Source: Terrilactibacillus sp. S3-3
Lineage (GTDB): Bacteria; Bacillota; Bacilli; Bacillales; Sporolactobacillaceae
Reading direction: 5' to 3'
DNA: 64,000 nt
NCBI GenBank assembly: GCA_030437565.1
Contig: CP129291.1
Coordinates: 2,914,001 to 2,978,000 of the forward strand
Shown: positions 53,814 to 63,961 of the stretch, piece by piece
How positions within the stretch are numbered: the stretch's first letter is position 1
Layout: each line of letters opens with the position of its first letter
Position numbers and translations under genes: made by a program
The notes under the pieces: model-generated
What the model was told of the DNA's origin: nothing
What the model saw: the letters and a program-made list of their open reading frames with translations, nothing else
Databases searched by the model: none

Positions 53814-55186
53814 TTATGCATGGATTTGTTCATCATAACCCGCCTGGCTGTCAACGACGCCGACTTTCAATTGACCAAACAAAGCCATTAACCCCCAATA
53901 AAGACCTCCCGAGAAAATAAAAGTTAAAAGGGTCGCTCCGGTCGGCAGCGGTTGAATATACGTGAAATAATAGGCAAAAGCGGCACCTAAAAGATAGGCA
54001 ATATAAGCCACATAATTGATGCCATGCTTGTACACATAATGTCCGATAGTGTTGCTGACAATCTCTTCGGCATGATAGCGGCCGTGTTTTAAAAGATAAT
54101 GATCGACAATGACGATGGCAAACACAGGAATGAACATCGTCCCAATCAGCAAAATAAAATTGTAAAAATTGTTCATGAGGAACTCCTTCAGCAAAGCTCC
54201 TATTGTACAGATAATCCCCATCATTAAAGCGGGCTTCCAGAAAGCCATTCTAGGCACGACATTCATAAACGACATCGTTGCACTATAAAGCGCCATCACG
54301 TTGGTAGACAGTACAGATAAGAAAATGACAATGGCCGCGATAAGCCCAAAACCATAATGTGACAGCAGCACCGTCGGATCATAGGTTTTCTCAACACCGG
54401 TCATTAGGCTGAAGCTCACGGTTGCCCCAAGCCCCATAGCAATGACCGAGGCCACAATATAGCCCAAGTAGGTCCCGATAAAACCGCCCTTTTTTCCCTG
54501 ACAGTGGCGATTAAAATCGCAAACGGAGGACATCCAGGAAAAAGCGGTGGCCACCACGATATCGAAGGCAACAGGAAATGTAGTTGAAGGATGCTTTGTT
54601 AACTTTAGCGTGACAAGATGGTTAATGTTATAAGTCGAAAAAAGTTTGTAAAAGACAAGGACGGAGAGAATAAGCATGGCAATGGAAACATATTTTTCAA
54701 TCCGTTCAACACCGCGATGACCATATATCGTGATTAATACAACTGCCGCTTCCGTAAGAATAGTAAATAAATCGATGTTGCTATATCCCGTCATGTGGGA
54801 AATGGCATAATTCAAACTCAAACCGGCCATGTACGCTTGAATCCAGCTCCAGCCAATCAGCACAATTGAATTGACAATTGCCGGCAGCATCGCCCCTTTT
54901 TGTCCAAAAGATGCCGGGTCATGACCATTGTCGGCAAACCTGTTTTTGTCCCGATGTTGCCTGTTAAGGCCAGCGGAATAGCCCCCACGGCCGAACCAAT
55001 CAGAATGGCCAACATCGCTTGGATAAATGAAATATCAGGGATAAATAACATCCCGGTTAAAACAGACGTCACAACGACATTAGCCGCTACCCATAAGTAA
55101 AAAGTGCTTAAAAAATTCATGCTGCGTTTATTCATTGGTGTAGGATGAATAGTGTCTTTTCCGAAGTTATCCAAAAAATTTTTCAA
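53814..55186 (-). CDS. NCS1-family purine/cytosine-type permease (frameshifted)
   Basis: About 457 residues and 12 predicted helices. A TTG start at 55186, directly after GGGAGGG, gives KNFLDNFGKDTIHPTPMNKR, better than the longer in-frame extension. Family features are NFLSTFYLWVAANVVVTSVL, IGTKTGLPTMVMTR and then AFSWMSSVCDFNRHCQ. One frame change near 54885 at a run of T. Immediately upstream of the ureohydrolase on the same strand, so they likely share a transcript and a substrate pathway. Unlike the amiE-linked permease it has no cysteine tail. Confidence 0.85.
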
Positions 55187-55518
55187 AGCTATCCCTCCCG
55201 CTTTTTTGTTAGCTTCAACCCATAAATATCTCAACATTTAAAACGAATAAGGAACAGGTCACCGTCTTTTTGAGATTTTTCACCCCCTTTTGTGTTGATC
55301 CAGCATCCGGACGATAAAACTTTTTTAGTTTTTTTAGTTTTATTAAAATCTATTTTATGTACCAAATGCTACTTACGCAATTATTTTGTAAGAATTTCTG
55401 ACAATTTTTAAAACGGAGTGGCTTACCTGAAATTTAACAATATGGGGTTATTGTGCAATACTTATCTTATGGGTTCTCCTATCAAGAGGCTACATAATTG
55501 GAAGGCGGCTAGCCCTTT

Positions 55519-56085
55519 CTATTTCGGATGGCTCTCGTTTGTTAATCCGAACAACAAAATATCGGCAATCGTTGAATAGGCCTCTTCGGAGTTAATATTA
55601 TTTTGAATCAGAAAGTGACGGTTGTTAAACCAGTTGATCCCGCTGGAAATGAGCTTCATGACAATGGAAAGATTGAAATTTTTAATGACGCCTTCTTCAA
55701 TGCCTTGGCTGAGCAAATCTCTTAAATTATTCCACGTATTGTTCAGTTCAAAAGTCACTTGCTCCCATTGTTCCGGATAGTATTTCTTCATTTGTACCAA
55801 GATTTCGCGATCGTATAAGTCAAAGTACTTTGGTACGATCGTCATGACCGCTTGAATCTTCTCAACCGTCTTTAAATCATTCCGCTCGATAATTTCTTTT
55901 TCCTTATTTTTAATGCCGTCAAATGACCTTTGGATGATCGTTTCCAAGATTTCCTTTTTAGATGAAAAGTGTTCATAAATCGTCCGTTTGCTTATTCCAA
56001 GGTTTTCCGCCAAATCGTCCATGGTAAACTTTATGTTTTTCTTCTGAGCTTCTTCAATAAATCCCTTAATAATCCTTTCCTTCAT
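55519..56085 (-). CDS. TetR-family regulator
   Basis: Intact 188-residue protein. The HTH is FTMDDLAENLGISKRTIYEHF, followed by SSKKEILETII; the C-terminal ligand domain is not recognisable. About 330 bp from the NCS1 permease gene and on the same strand, so it could regulate that operon or itself. The ligand is unknown. Confidence 0.9.
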   Translation of the reverse strand: MKERIIKGFIEEAQKKNIKFTMDDLAENLGISKRTIYEHFSSKKEILETIIQRSFDGIKNKEKEIIERNDLKTVEKIQAVMTIVPKYFDLYDREILVQMKKYYPEQWEQVTFELNNTWNNLRDLLSQGIEEGVIKNFNLSIVMKLISSGINWFNNRHFLIQNNINSEEAYSTIADILLFGLTNESHPK

Positions 56086-56208
56086 CGCTGCTCCAACCTT
56101 TCCAAATCCTCTATTGCTGCCTCACCTTCTTCATTCTACATGAAATTCAGAAAAACTTCTCATTTTTTCACATCGGAAAGAACCTGGGTTTTTTCCAATT
56201 TCGTTCAG

Positions 56209-56249
56209 AAAAAAGCCCGGAGCAAATCAGTACCATTCGCTCCAGGCTT
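56209..56249 (-). terminator. intrinsic terminator of pepV
   Basis: AAGCCCGGAGC pairs with GCTCCAGGCTT with one mismatch and is followed by TTTTTT on the minus strand. Confidence 0.85.
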
Positions 56250-56268
56250 ATATTTAATGTCTTTTCTA

Positions 56269-57690
56269 TTATTTTTCCAAGTTCGCCAATTGATACATGG
56301 CGTCGGCATAAATCGAGGCGGCAAGCAGTAAAAATCCGCGACCGCCGTGTGTTCGTCAACTTGGTGTCCAGTGTACGGTTTTCCCGGGAAGCAGGCGCCG
56401 TATGCCCCCGGCATCCAAAAACTGGGCGTAAGTCCCGCCGCCGGAAGTCAATAGTTCTACATCTTTTTCGCCGGTGTGCTTTTCGTATACATGTTTGAGA
56501 ATCTGCACGCCCGGGTGGTTCTTATCGACGAACAACGGCTCGCTCACTTTCGATTCGCCAACCATGAAGCCGCATTTTTTTACTGCGGCGGCTAATTGGT
56601 TTTGAATCTTCTTCAATGGTGCCGTGACCGGGCAGCGGATATCGAGCGACACCGAGCCGCCTTTCGTATTATCAAAACGCAAAATGCCGGCATTGACCGT
56701 TAAATCACCTGTTTTTCATCATCCTTAAAGTTAATCCCGAGTCGCTCGCCGGAAAAGTCACGATTCAGCGTGTTCGCAATAAAGCCGACAAACTGTTTCT
56801 CAGGGGCAGCAAACGGTACTTCAGCCAAAACATCCGCAAGCAGAAAAGCCGCGTTGACGCCGCCGGCCGGTTCGGAACCGTGGGCGGATTGGCCTTTGAC
56901 CGTGATTTCCAGCCCAGCCATCACCGGTTTCTTCGGCAGCATACACAACCTGCTTGCTGTCCAGTTTTTCTTGGATACGCGCCGGCCATTCTCCGACTTC
57001 GCCCGACAAAACAGCGTACGCCTTATCCGGAACCATGTTGATCCTTTCACCGGAAGAGAAAGATTGGAGATGGACCGGCGCCTCCTCAAATTTTGAGGCA
57101 AAATCCAAGCGGGTATGGATCCGCCCTTTTTCGGCATAAATCAATGGAAACTCAGCATCCGGAGCAAAGCCGAACAGCGACATCGGCTCAAGCTCATTAT
57201 ACTTCTTCATGCAGCTGCAGCCGCTTTCTTCATCTGTCCCGATCACAAGCCGAACGCGATACTTAATAGGGACGCCGGAATCCTTGACTTGACCGCTTTC
57301 AAACCGTAAAAAGCAGCCATTGTCGGCCCTTTGTCATCGATTGCGCCGCGTGCATAAATTTCTCCATCTTTGACATAAGGTTCAAACGGCGGATTGGTCC
57401 ATTTGCCGGCGCCGGCACAACATCAACATGGCATAATACCGCGATGTAATCAGTCGCGTCTTCAGGACCATATTCCAAATAACCGGCATAACCACCCAGA
57501 TTTTTTGACCGAAAGCCTTCTCTCTGGCCAAGTTCAAGCATCATTTTTTTAACGCCCGGTCGACCTCTAAACCGAACGGCGCCTCCTCCCGCGCGTCATC
57601 TACATTTTTTACGCTCGGTATGGAAAGAAGCGAGAAAAGATCATTCAAAAATTCATCCTCGTTTACTTTAAAATTGTTAGCTTTTGTCAT
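56269..57690 (-). CDS. pepV: dipeptidase PepV, M20 metallopeptidase (frameshifted)
   Basis: Zn-dependent dipeptidase, about 470 residues. Begins TKANNFKVNEDEFLNDLF with LSIPSVKNVDDAREEAPFG. Metal and catalytic motifs are VLCHVDVVPA, YARGAIDDKGPT (after a shift) and GTDEESGC, and the lid domain has KGQSAHGSEP. The C-terminus has SGGGTYAQ and DEHTAVADFY. Frame changes near 57540, 57420, 57300, 56940, 56830, 56700 and 56385 make it one of the most broken genes here, yet every piece matches the family. ATG at 57690 has AAGGAAG. Confidence 0.85.
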
Positions 57691-58067
57691 CTGCATTCTT
57701 CCTTCCAGTAAGAAATCCATTTTGCGAACAGCTGTAGAACAAGCTTTGCCGAAAAGTAACCGACACCTATGTGCCAAATTATTCCAGAACACAATCAGGT
57801 TCCATTATCACTTGGCAGCAAACCGGCTCTTGCCTATCTTATTATTTTTAGTTTAGATCCTAATTATGGATATGTAAATCAAAGTCAATTTTTAGTATGT
57901 GTCAAGTTTTCTCGGGGCCTCACAGAGGACAGGGCTTGAAAGATTCTCAAAATGTACACTTCTGGCGGCTGCCGCGCTTCGTTTGCCGTCTTGAAATAAG
58001 GCGTTCAGCCAAATAATGTGTTCGCACCAAAATCGTCCAAACCGCGCAGCCTTCCCCTCCATCCTAC
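57691..58067. other. intergenic region with IS remnant
   Basis: The first 150 bp upstream of pepV show no clear signals. The second part holds an ISLre2 terminal fragment (57896-57995). No coding sequence. Confidence 0.45.
57896..57995. mobile_element. remnant of an ISLre2-type element end
   Basis: About 100 bp align closely with 62165-62264, the end of the ISLre2 element. Both share GTCAAGTTTT, AGAGGACA, TTTGA/CTTGA, CAAAATGTACAC and CCGCGCTTCG in order. No transposase is left here. Confidence 0.7.
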
Positions 58068-58687
58068 CTATTTTTCCAACAGCTTCGTATCATACAATGT
58101 GAAATCGCAACGATAGATGAACAGATATTTACCGTCTATAATCAGCCCGGTTGAATTAGGAACTTCTGTCGAAAAATAAGAAACGTGGTTACCGGCAAAT
58201 GTTGCAATCGGCTTACCCAGTTGTGATCTGATTAAAATGACTTTTGCCTTGCCGTCAAAATAGTTATGATAGCTATTGACTACCTGATTAATAAACGGGT
58301 GGCTGCGGTCCGCGTTACTGACCAGCACTTTATTCGGCAACTTATTCATCACATCCTGCAGACCCTTTTCGTACATGACCAGTGTGCTGCCGACATGGAC
58401 AACCTGGTTGCCGCAATGGTAATATTAAGCACCGAGGATTGCTTGGTCGTTTCTCCTTTTTCGTTAGTCTGGTCAAATTGTCTGTCTCTTTTTATTGATC
58501 CTGAAATTCCGTGAATCGTGTCAATCGGCTGCCCGTCTGCATCATAGGTTTGCATCGTAACATTGAGTCCATTTAAATTACTGACCACTTGCTTGGTGAA
58601 CATATCCCATATTTGGCATCCTGACAAACCGACCAGCAAAGAAGCCAGGATTCCAGGTATAAACAGATATTTCAGCGCTTTTTTCAT
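58068..58687 (-). CDS. DUF5052-type lipoprotein (frameshifted)
   Basis: About 205 residues. The signal peptide is KKALKYLFIPGILASLLVGLSGC in two parts, with LSGC as the lipobox. The mature part has QIWDMFTKQVVSNLNGLNVT and QTYDADGQPIDTIHG, then a shifted frame with FINQVVNSYHNYFDGKAKV and GLIIDGKYLFIYRCDFTLYD. This is the DUF5052 pattern, whose function is unknown. A frame change near 58400. It stands alone between the ISLre2 remnant and an IS256 element. Confidence 0.75.
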
Positions 58688-58896
58688 TTTCTCCCGTCCC
58701 CAACTTTCAATGTTTCTATTTACATAGTCTACTTTATCGCCATGTTCAGCGAAGCGTTGATTTTTAAAATATATTTTTAAACCCCCATGGGCTGAATATA
58801 GTCAAAAGCATATTCTAATAGGATTTACGTGGCTGTATATATAAAAGTTCTCAATCTCGGGGGTCAAGTCTTTTTTTATGTGTAAATTCACCTTAG

Positions 58897-60149
58897 CTAA
58901 GATAGAGTGTGATATCCTGGATAAAGAGTTGTTACGTTACTCGAACGATCAGGTGATTTTGGCTGTTTGGCCCTCCATTCAAAATAGTCTTCCATTTTCA
59001 GATAGTGGCGTCCTTCTATCCATTTTTCGTCCTTCTCCATGAGAACAGAGCCCATCAGACGAATCACAGATTGGCGGTTAGGGAAAATACGGATAACCCG
59101 TTCCCGACGGCGAAATTCCTCATTGAGCCGTTCCATCCCGTTAGTTGTCCGGGAGCGCGACGTCGATAGGGTTCTGGTAGAGGAAGCACCGCCGTCACGT
59201 CATCAAAGGCATCCTCCACAAGCTCCGTCACTTTTGGTGCTTTGTCCTGATAATCCTTTAGAAAAGCATTAAGCAAGGTTCGAGCGACTTCCAGATTCGG
59301 CGCATAGAGAATCGCCTTCACTTGTTCGGTTCCTTCGCTTTTGAGAGCTTTTGGCAACCGATCATGGACATTGCGCAGGAAGTGAGCCTGACACCGCTGC
59401 CAAGTACCCCTTGAAACGCTTTTTGAACCGCACTCACGAGACCGCCGTGGTCATCGCTGATCACCATGTCAACGCCTTTTAGACCGCGTGATTTCAGCCA
59501 GTCAAAATAATTTTTCCAGGCGTCGGTGCTTTCGCTGTCATCGATTTTCAGACCTAGAATCGTTCGGTATCCTTTGTCGTTGATACCGTAGCTGATCAGC
59601 ACGCCACAGGAGCGGACACGCCCGTTTTCTCGTACCTTCGTATAAACCGCATCAACGAATAGGAACGGATAGTTGCCCCTCAAAGGACGGTTATTCCAGC
59701 CTTTAACCACTGGATCCAGCTGCCCGCAAAGATCCGATACAGTCGTTTTCGAAAAGTCTGTGCCACAAAGCTCTTCAGTAATTTGACTTACGCGACGTGT
59801 GGAGACGCCGTTAATAACCATCTCCATTAGGGATAGAACCAGCGCCTGCTCACTGCGCTGGTAACGCTTAAAGAGATCAGTAGAAAAATGGCCATTACGC
59901 GCAGGCGGGAACATTGAGTGAAAGAGTACCCACGCGCGTCTTGAGTTGACGGGGATACGAGCCGTTACGGTAGTCCGTCCGTGCCTCACTGCGTTCGTAC
60001 TTTTCGGCGCTCACCTGCTCGCCGGCCTGTGCTTTTAAAACTTGATTTAAAATCGTCTCCAAAAGGATATTCATGCCCGATTCTTTAGAATTACCAAGAA
60101 ATAATTGATGCAAAAGTTGCTCATCTAGAGTAATCTGTAATTGAGTCAT
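58897..60149 (-). CDS. IS256-family (mutator) transposase (frameshifted)
   Basis: DDE transposase of about 410 residues. It starts TQLQITLDEQLLHQLFLGNS and includes RTDYRNGSYPRQLKTRVGTL, typical of IS256. The catalytic Asp residues are in FLFVDAVYTKVRENG and VDMVISDDHGGLVSAV, and the Glu in NEEFRRRERVIRIFPN. Frame changes are near 59900, 59400, 59330 and 59130. If real these would kill it, but they are single-base. On the minus strand in an IS-rich stretch. Confidence 0.92.
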
Positions 60150-60260
60150 CCCGAAATCTCTCCTTTAGAATTGGTTTGGTTAACTCTATTCTAACTAAGA
60201 TGACGGGCTCTGGCTCATTTTCTATGAAAAAAATGAAAGAGACGAGTAAATAAAATCCTG

Positions 60261-60304
60261 CTGTTTTTCTGGAGGGGGCTGGCCAGCCCCCTCCAGAAAA
60301 ACAG
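60261..60304. repeat. 44-bp perfect palindrome
   Basis: Arms of 22 bp starting CTGTTTTTCTGGAGG meet at GGCC with no spacer and no mismatch. It sits about 110 bp upstream of the IS256 transposase start. No T-tract follows the stem on either strand, so it is not a normal terminator. Confidence 0.95.
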
Positions 60305-60349
60305 AAACCCGGTCTAACATTTTCTCATATTCAGATAACCCTTTTTACA

Positions 60350-60969
60350 CAATTATACTGGCTCAACTATCTCGGGGGGCGTTTTTTATGTTCCGATATA
60401 TGTATTAATATATAATGTACTTAAACTAGGTATTCATAAATAGGATTCTCTTTTTTAGAAAAAATCGGTAGAATGGTGATTCAAGGGATTTTATTAAAAC
60501 AGTCCCTCTCATCATACTTAATTTTAGCGACTTTTTCCTTGACTGTCTCTATATGCTCGACAGCCTAGTCACCTTAGTGTTATTACCACTTGATTTTGGT
60601 CAAAAATTGACGATATTGCCTGTCCAATCATTGCCGGATATAATGTCCTTAGACCATCATATCTGGCAATGGTTTTTAAGAAAGGGAAAAGGACATCTCT
60701 CGTGTAGTCCCACTTACACGAGAGATGTCCCCCAAAAAATGCATGATTACTGTATCAGATGATCAGTGATAACCCTTTTACGAGAGTTTTCGGTTCAGGT
60801 GCGGGTGTGTAAAAGATCTGCGCTTTGTGCTGCCACCATCCATTTTAAAGCTGCCTTTCACTATTGCTCGACGCTTTCATGATACACCGTTTTTTTTATG
60901 ATGGCCTTCTATTTTTCTGTCTGCTTCACGTGACTAATTTGATTTTACAACCAGCCAAAATGATAAAAA
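60350..60969. other. non-coding region between IS256 and bdhA
   Basis: Mostly AT-rich with no believable gene. It contains the 16-bp hairpin at 60691-60730, which may terminate bdhA transcription. Confidence 0.45.
60691..60730. repeat. perfect 16-bp hairpin
   Basis: GGACATCTCTCGTGTA (60691) and its exact complement (60715) enclose the loop GTCCCACT. On the minus strand the stem is followed by TTTTCCCTTTCTT. It is a possible terminator for bdhA 240 bp upstream, or an IS-derived structure. Confidence 0.85.
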
Positions 60970-62021
60970 TTATTTTTCACCGCTTAACTTTACAAGAATT
61001 TTAGCTTGTGATTTATCATTGGTTAATGTTTCGAAACCTTTTTCTACAATTTCATCCAGTACGATTTGTGATGTCACGATACCCTGTGGTTTCAATTGAC
61101 CAGTTCCCATTAAATCTACAGTTTGTTGGAATGTCGTTGGTGTATAAGCAATGGTTGAAGTAATTTTCACACCAGTGTTTGTTAAGTGTAATGGGTTCCA
61201 TTCGATTGGACGGGCAAAGATCGATACAATGACCATCGTGCCGCGTGCACGAGTTGAATCAATAGCTTGTTTGAATGTCGGAGCAACACCGGCAACTTCA
61301 AATGTTACATCGACGCCTCCAGGAACGATTTCACGAACAGCTTCAGGGCCATTTACTTTACCTGAGTCAATAATATGTGTTGCGCCAAGTTTTTTGGCCA
61401 TTTTTCTAAGCGAGTTTCAGAAAGGTCCAAAACAATAATTTTAGTAGCCCCGGCAGCTTTTGCGGCAATTGTTGTAAGTAATCCAATTGGGCCGGCACCA
61501 TAAATGGCTACTGTATCACCAAAGAGTAAGTTTGCTTCTTTGACTGCTTGTACGGCGACAGCTGTCGGTTCAACTAAAGCGCCTTCTTGAAGTGTTAAAG
61601 TTTCAGGTAGACGATATAAGTTAGATTCCGGAGCGTTAGCGAATTTTGTAAAACCGCCGTCACCATGTAACCCGATGAAACTAAATCCATCATAACAATC
61701 GATATCTTCAGGTTTATTACCATGTGTTAACGTTGGATTAACAACTACACGATCTCCAACATTGTAATTTTTTACATCTTTGCCCACTTTTTCAATTATA
61801 CCCGCGAATTCATGCCCCATAATAATTGGAGCCATTTGCCCTGTTAATTCGTCTTTTTTGTCCACGGGTACAAATACAGGCCCCTCTTGATATTCGTGTA
61901 AGTCACTCCCACAGATACCTGCCCATGCAACGCGAACTGTAACTTCATTATCTTTTAGAGGTTTTAACTCTCTTTCTTCAACACGGATATCTTTTGCACC
62001 ATGCCAAACTGCTGCTTTCAT
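60970..62021 (-). CDS. bdhA: 2,3-butanediol dehydrogenase-like, zinc-dependent alcohol dehydrogenase (frameshifted)
   Basis: Medium-chain dehydrogenase of about 350 residues, similar to B. subtilis BdhA, which interconverts acetoin and 2,3-butanediol with NAD(H). It starts KAAVWHGAKDIRVEERELKP. WAGICGSDLHEY carries the catalytic Zn Cys, and MGHEFAGIIEKVG has the His-Glu pair. GALVEPTAVAVQAV and AIYGAGPIGLLTTIAA are the cofactor region. A frame change near 61395, where the two frames meet at MAKKLGATHIID. ATG at 62021 is chosen over 62036. The sequence lacks the structural-Zn cysteine cluster, as other BdhA proteins do. A cre-like site lies upstream. Confidence 0.85.
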
Positions 62022-62069
62022 TGTAACAACCTCCATGAAATTTTATTTGAGCTTAACTTTCAATTTTTA

Positions 62070-62083
62070 GGTAAGCGCTTTCT
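62070..62083 (-). promoter_or_regulatory. candidate CcpA (cre) site upstream of bdhA
   Basis: AGAAAGCGCTTACC on the minus strand matches 12 of 14 positions of the common TGAAAGCGCTTACA form. It lies about 50 bp upstream of the bdhA start, as expected for carbon catabolite control. Confidence 0.5.
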
Positions 62084-62164
62084 TTTCTGTAAAAAGATAT
62101 AATTCTTTTTTACAAATAAAGTGTATTCTTTTTTTATGAAAAAAGCACTTTATTTACCTATAAG

Positions 62165-63830
62165 GTATGTCAAGTTTTACTCGGGACCTCATAGAGGACA
62201 AGGTTTGAGAGATTTTCAAAATGTACACGTTTTGGCGGCTACCGCGCTTCGCTTGCTGGCCTTGTCATGGAGTGAAGGGCAAAAAGCGCCCTTTACTCCT
62301 TTACTCCATGACAAGGTTAAAGGAAACCCTTTCGTCGTTTATGAGTTCAAGATTTTGTTCAAGTGCCCTACGCTGCTCGAGGCAGAAGTATAGCCGGCGA
62401 TACGACCCGAATGGGCGCCGATAGACGGCCGGGTTTGAGGGCGAAGGAGAGTCGCTATGCACATCGTTTTCGTCACCCTCCGCTTCGCTCTTTCCCCCAA
62501 CTCTAAACTGGTAAGATAAGCCTCCTGCAGCGTTCCGTTCTGGCGACCTTGTATCACTTTTACCATCGCTTCGACCGCCTTGCCTCAGTGCATGCCGCGT
62601 TTTTTCATGCGGAACGTGAGATGGCGCTGATTGGATTCCATCGCCCCCAGTTTGCCTGCGATTTTTGGGGCCTGCTTGTCTTTGTCTCGCCAGTCAAACA
62701 GCCGGTTCCAGTGGTTTATGAGATACTTTTTGACGTCTTCCACTTTTTGAATCTGTTGGTCATTCTCAAGTTGACTTTCATACGTATCTAAAATGGCGAC
62801 AAGCGTCCCCGCCTGCTTGTGTCGAACTGCTTTCTTCGCGACTTTTAGCCAGTCTTTGTCGCCGTGCAGCACCCGGGTGAGGGCCTGAGCTACATGGAAA
62901 TCATCCAAGCTGAACGAATATAGGCTTGCGTGATCCGGAGAAGGCTTCTTTAAAGCGTTCTTCCCCATATCCAGCGCCCCCATCACTATTGGCGACGACT
63001 TGCGTGTGGGTCAAATCATAACGGCTTTCCGCTACTGCAATCGCTTGATCCCAAAAATCATTCACATTTGTCGTTGTCATCACCGCGTAGGAGTTCACAA
63101 GCCGGCGGCGTTTTCCGTTTTGTTCCCATCCCTCATACATGATAAAGTGTTCAACTTCCATATGTGTTTTCTTTTGTAGGCCGCGGACATACGTCCCGTC
63201 TGCCTCTGTCATGAGGTGCGTCACCTCGCGTCCCTCGACTGGCCTTGTCTTTCTCCACCAGGGTCTCATCCATTTGACCTTGAGCCGCACCCACTCGGCG
63301 AACGCTGGCCATGACCGTGCTGTGACTCATCTTGATTGGTGTCCACGTTTCCAAGGTCTCCACCACTTGACGGTAAGGCATCCGACCGGCAAGCTGCGCC
63401 GTTTTCAGTTCCACGTAAGGCGAAAACCGGCTTCCCTTCCCCCATTTCATCAGTTTGTCCAAAGGGTAGACGCTCTGCTGGTTCGGGGCGATTATCAACC
63501 TATGAGAAAAAGTCACGGGGCCAAATAAAAACTGCAGCGTCCGTTCGTCTGTCCGCTCGACCTTCCATCCCTCCTTCTGTTTCAGCCGAGTCAAGGCACA
63601 GTTCATATCCGTCAGCATTCGTCCCACGGCCTGACACATCCACTCATACATGACTTGAACCGCACCAGTCTCAAAATCAATAAGATTCTTTTTTTTCTTC
63701 CAAATATCGAACAAATCTTTTATAATTTCCATTGAGAAGACTCCATTCTTTATGTACTCGCCTTACAAAGCGTACATTTAGAATACAGAGTCTTCTCTTT
63801 TTCGTCCAGAGTGATCTGTTCAAAAATGGA
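62165..63830 (-). mobile_element. ISLre2-family insertion sequence, right end approximate
   Basis: Holds one UPF0236/ISLre2 transposase gene. The left end has the GTCAAGTTTTACTCGGG motif, duplicated as a remnant at 57896. The right end is placed past an imperfect hairpin (AGAAGACTC near 63736 with GAGTCTTCT near 63788) and is uncertain. Confidence 0.7.
62339..63732 (-). CDS. ISLre2-family transposase (UPF0236, frameshifted)
   Basis: About 460 residues. It starts EIIKDLFDIWKKKKNLIDFE, then MYEWMCQAVGRML and PVTFSHRLIIAPNQQSVYPL. The next segments, GRMPYRQVVETLETWTPIKM and ETLVEKDKAS, lead across frame changes into MTEADGTYVRGLQKKTHMEV with catalytic acidic residues. The C-terminus is YTSASSSVGHLNKILNS. 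Frame changes near 63230, 62990 and 62590. The family is a common single-gene mobile element of Bacillales and Clostridia. Confidence 0.88.
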
Positions 63831-63961
63831 TCGGTGATCAGCCTCCTGATCATCCACCGAGAAACATTTTACACAAACCGCACATTAAACCATTCACGAT
63901 ACAAATTTTCAGCAGGAATTTGTATAATAATCTAAAGTACAAAGAGAAAAGGGGAACTTCG

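Larger units (their letters stand above)
58870..60345 (-). mobile_element. IS256-family insertion sequence, ends approximate
   Basis: GTGTAAA near 58881 and the inverted TTTACAC near 60342, each with partly similar flanks, could be the terminal inverted repeats. Similarity is only moderate, so the exact ends are uncertain. It includes the transposase gene and the 44-bp palindrome. Confidence 0.55.

Noticed and set aside
55238..55518. Guanidine (ykkC-type) riboswitch before the NCS1-ureohydrolase pair
   Set aside because: The conserved ykkC core motifs are not visible in this stretch on either strand.
60553..60762. A 69-residue plus-strand frame between IS256 and bdhA
   Set aside because: It runs through the perfect hairpin and has no ribosome site or recognisable sequence.
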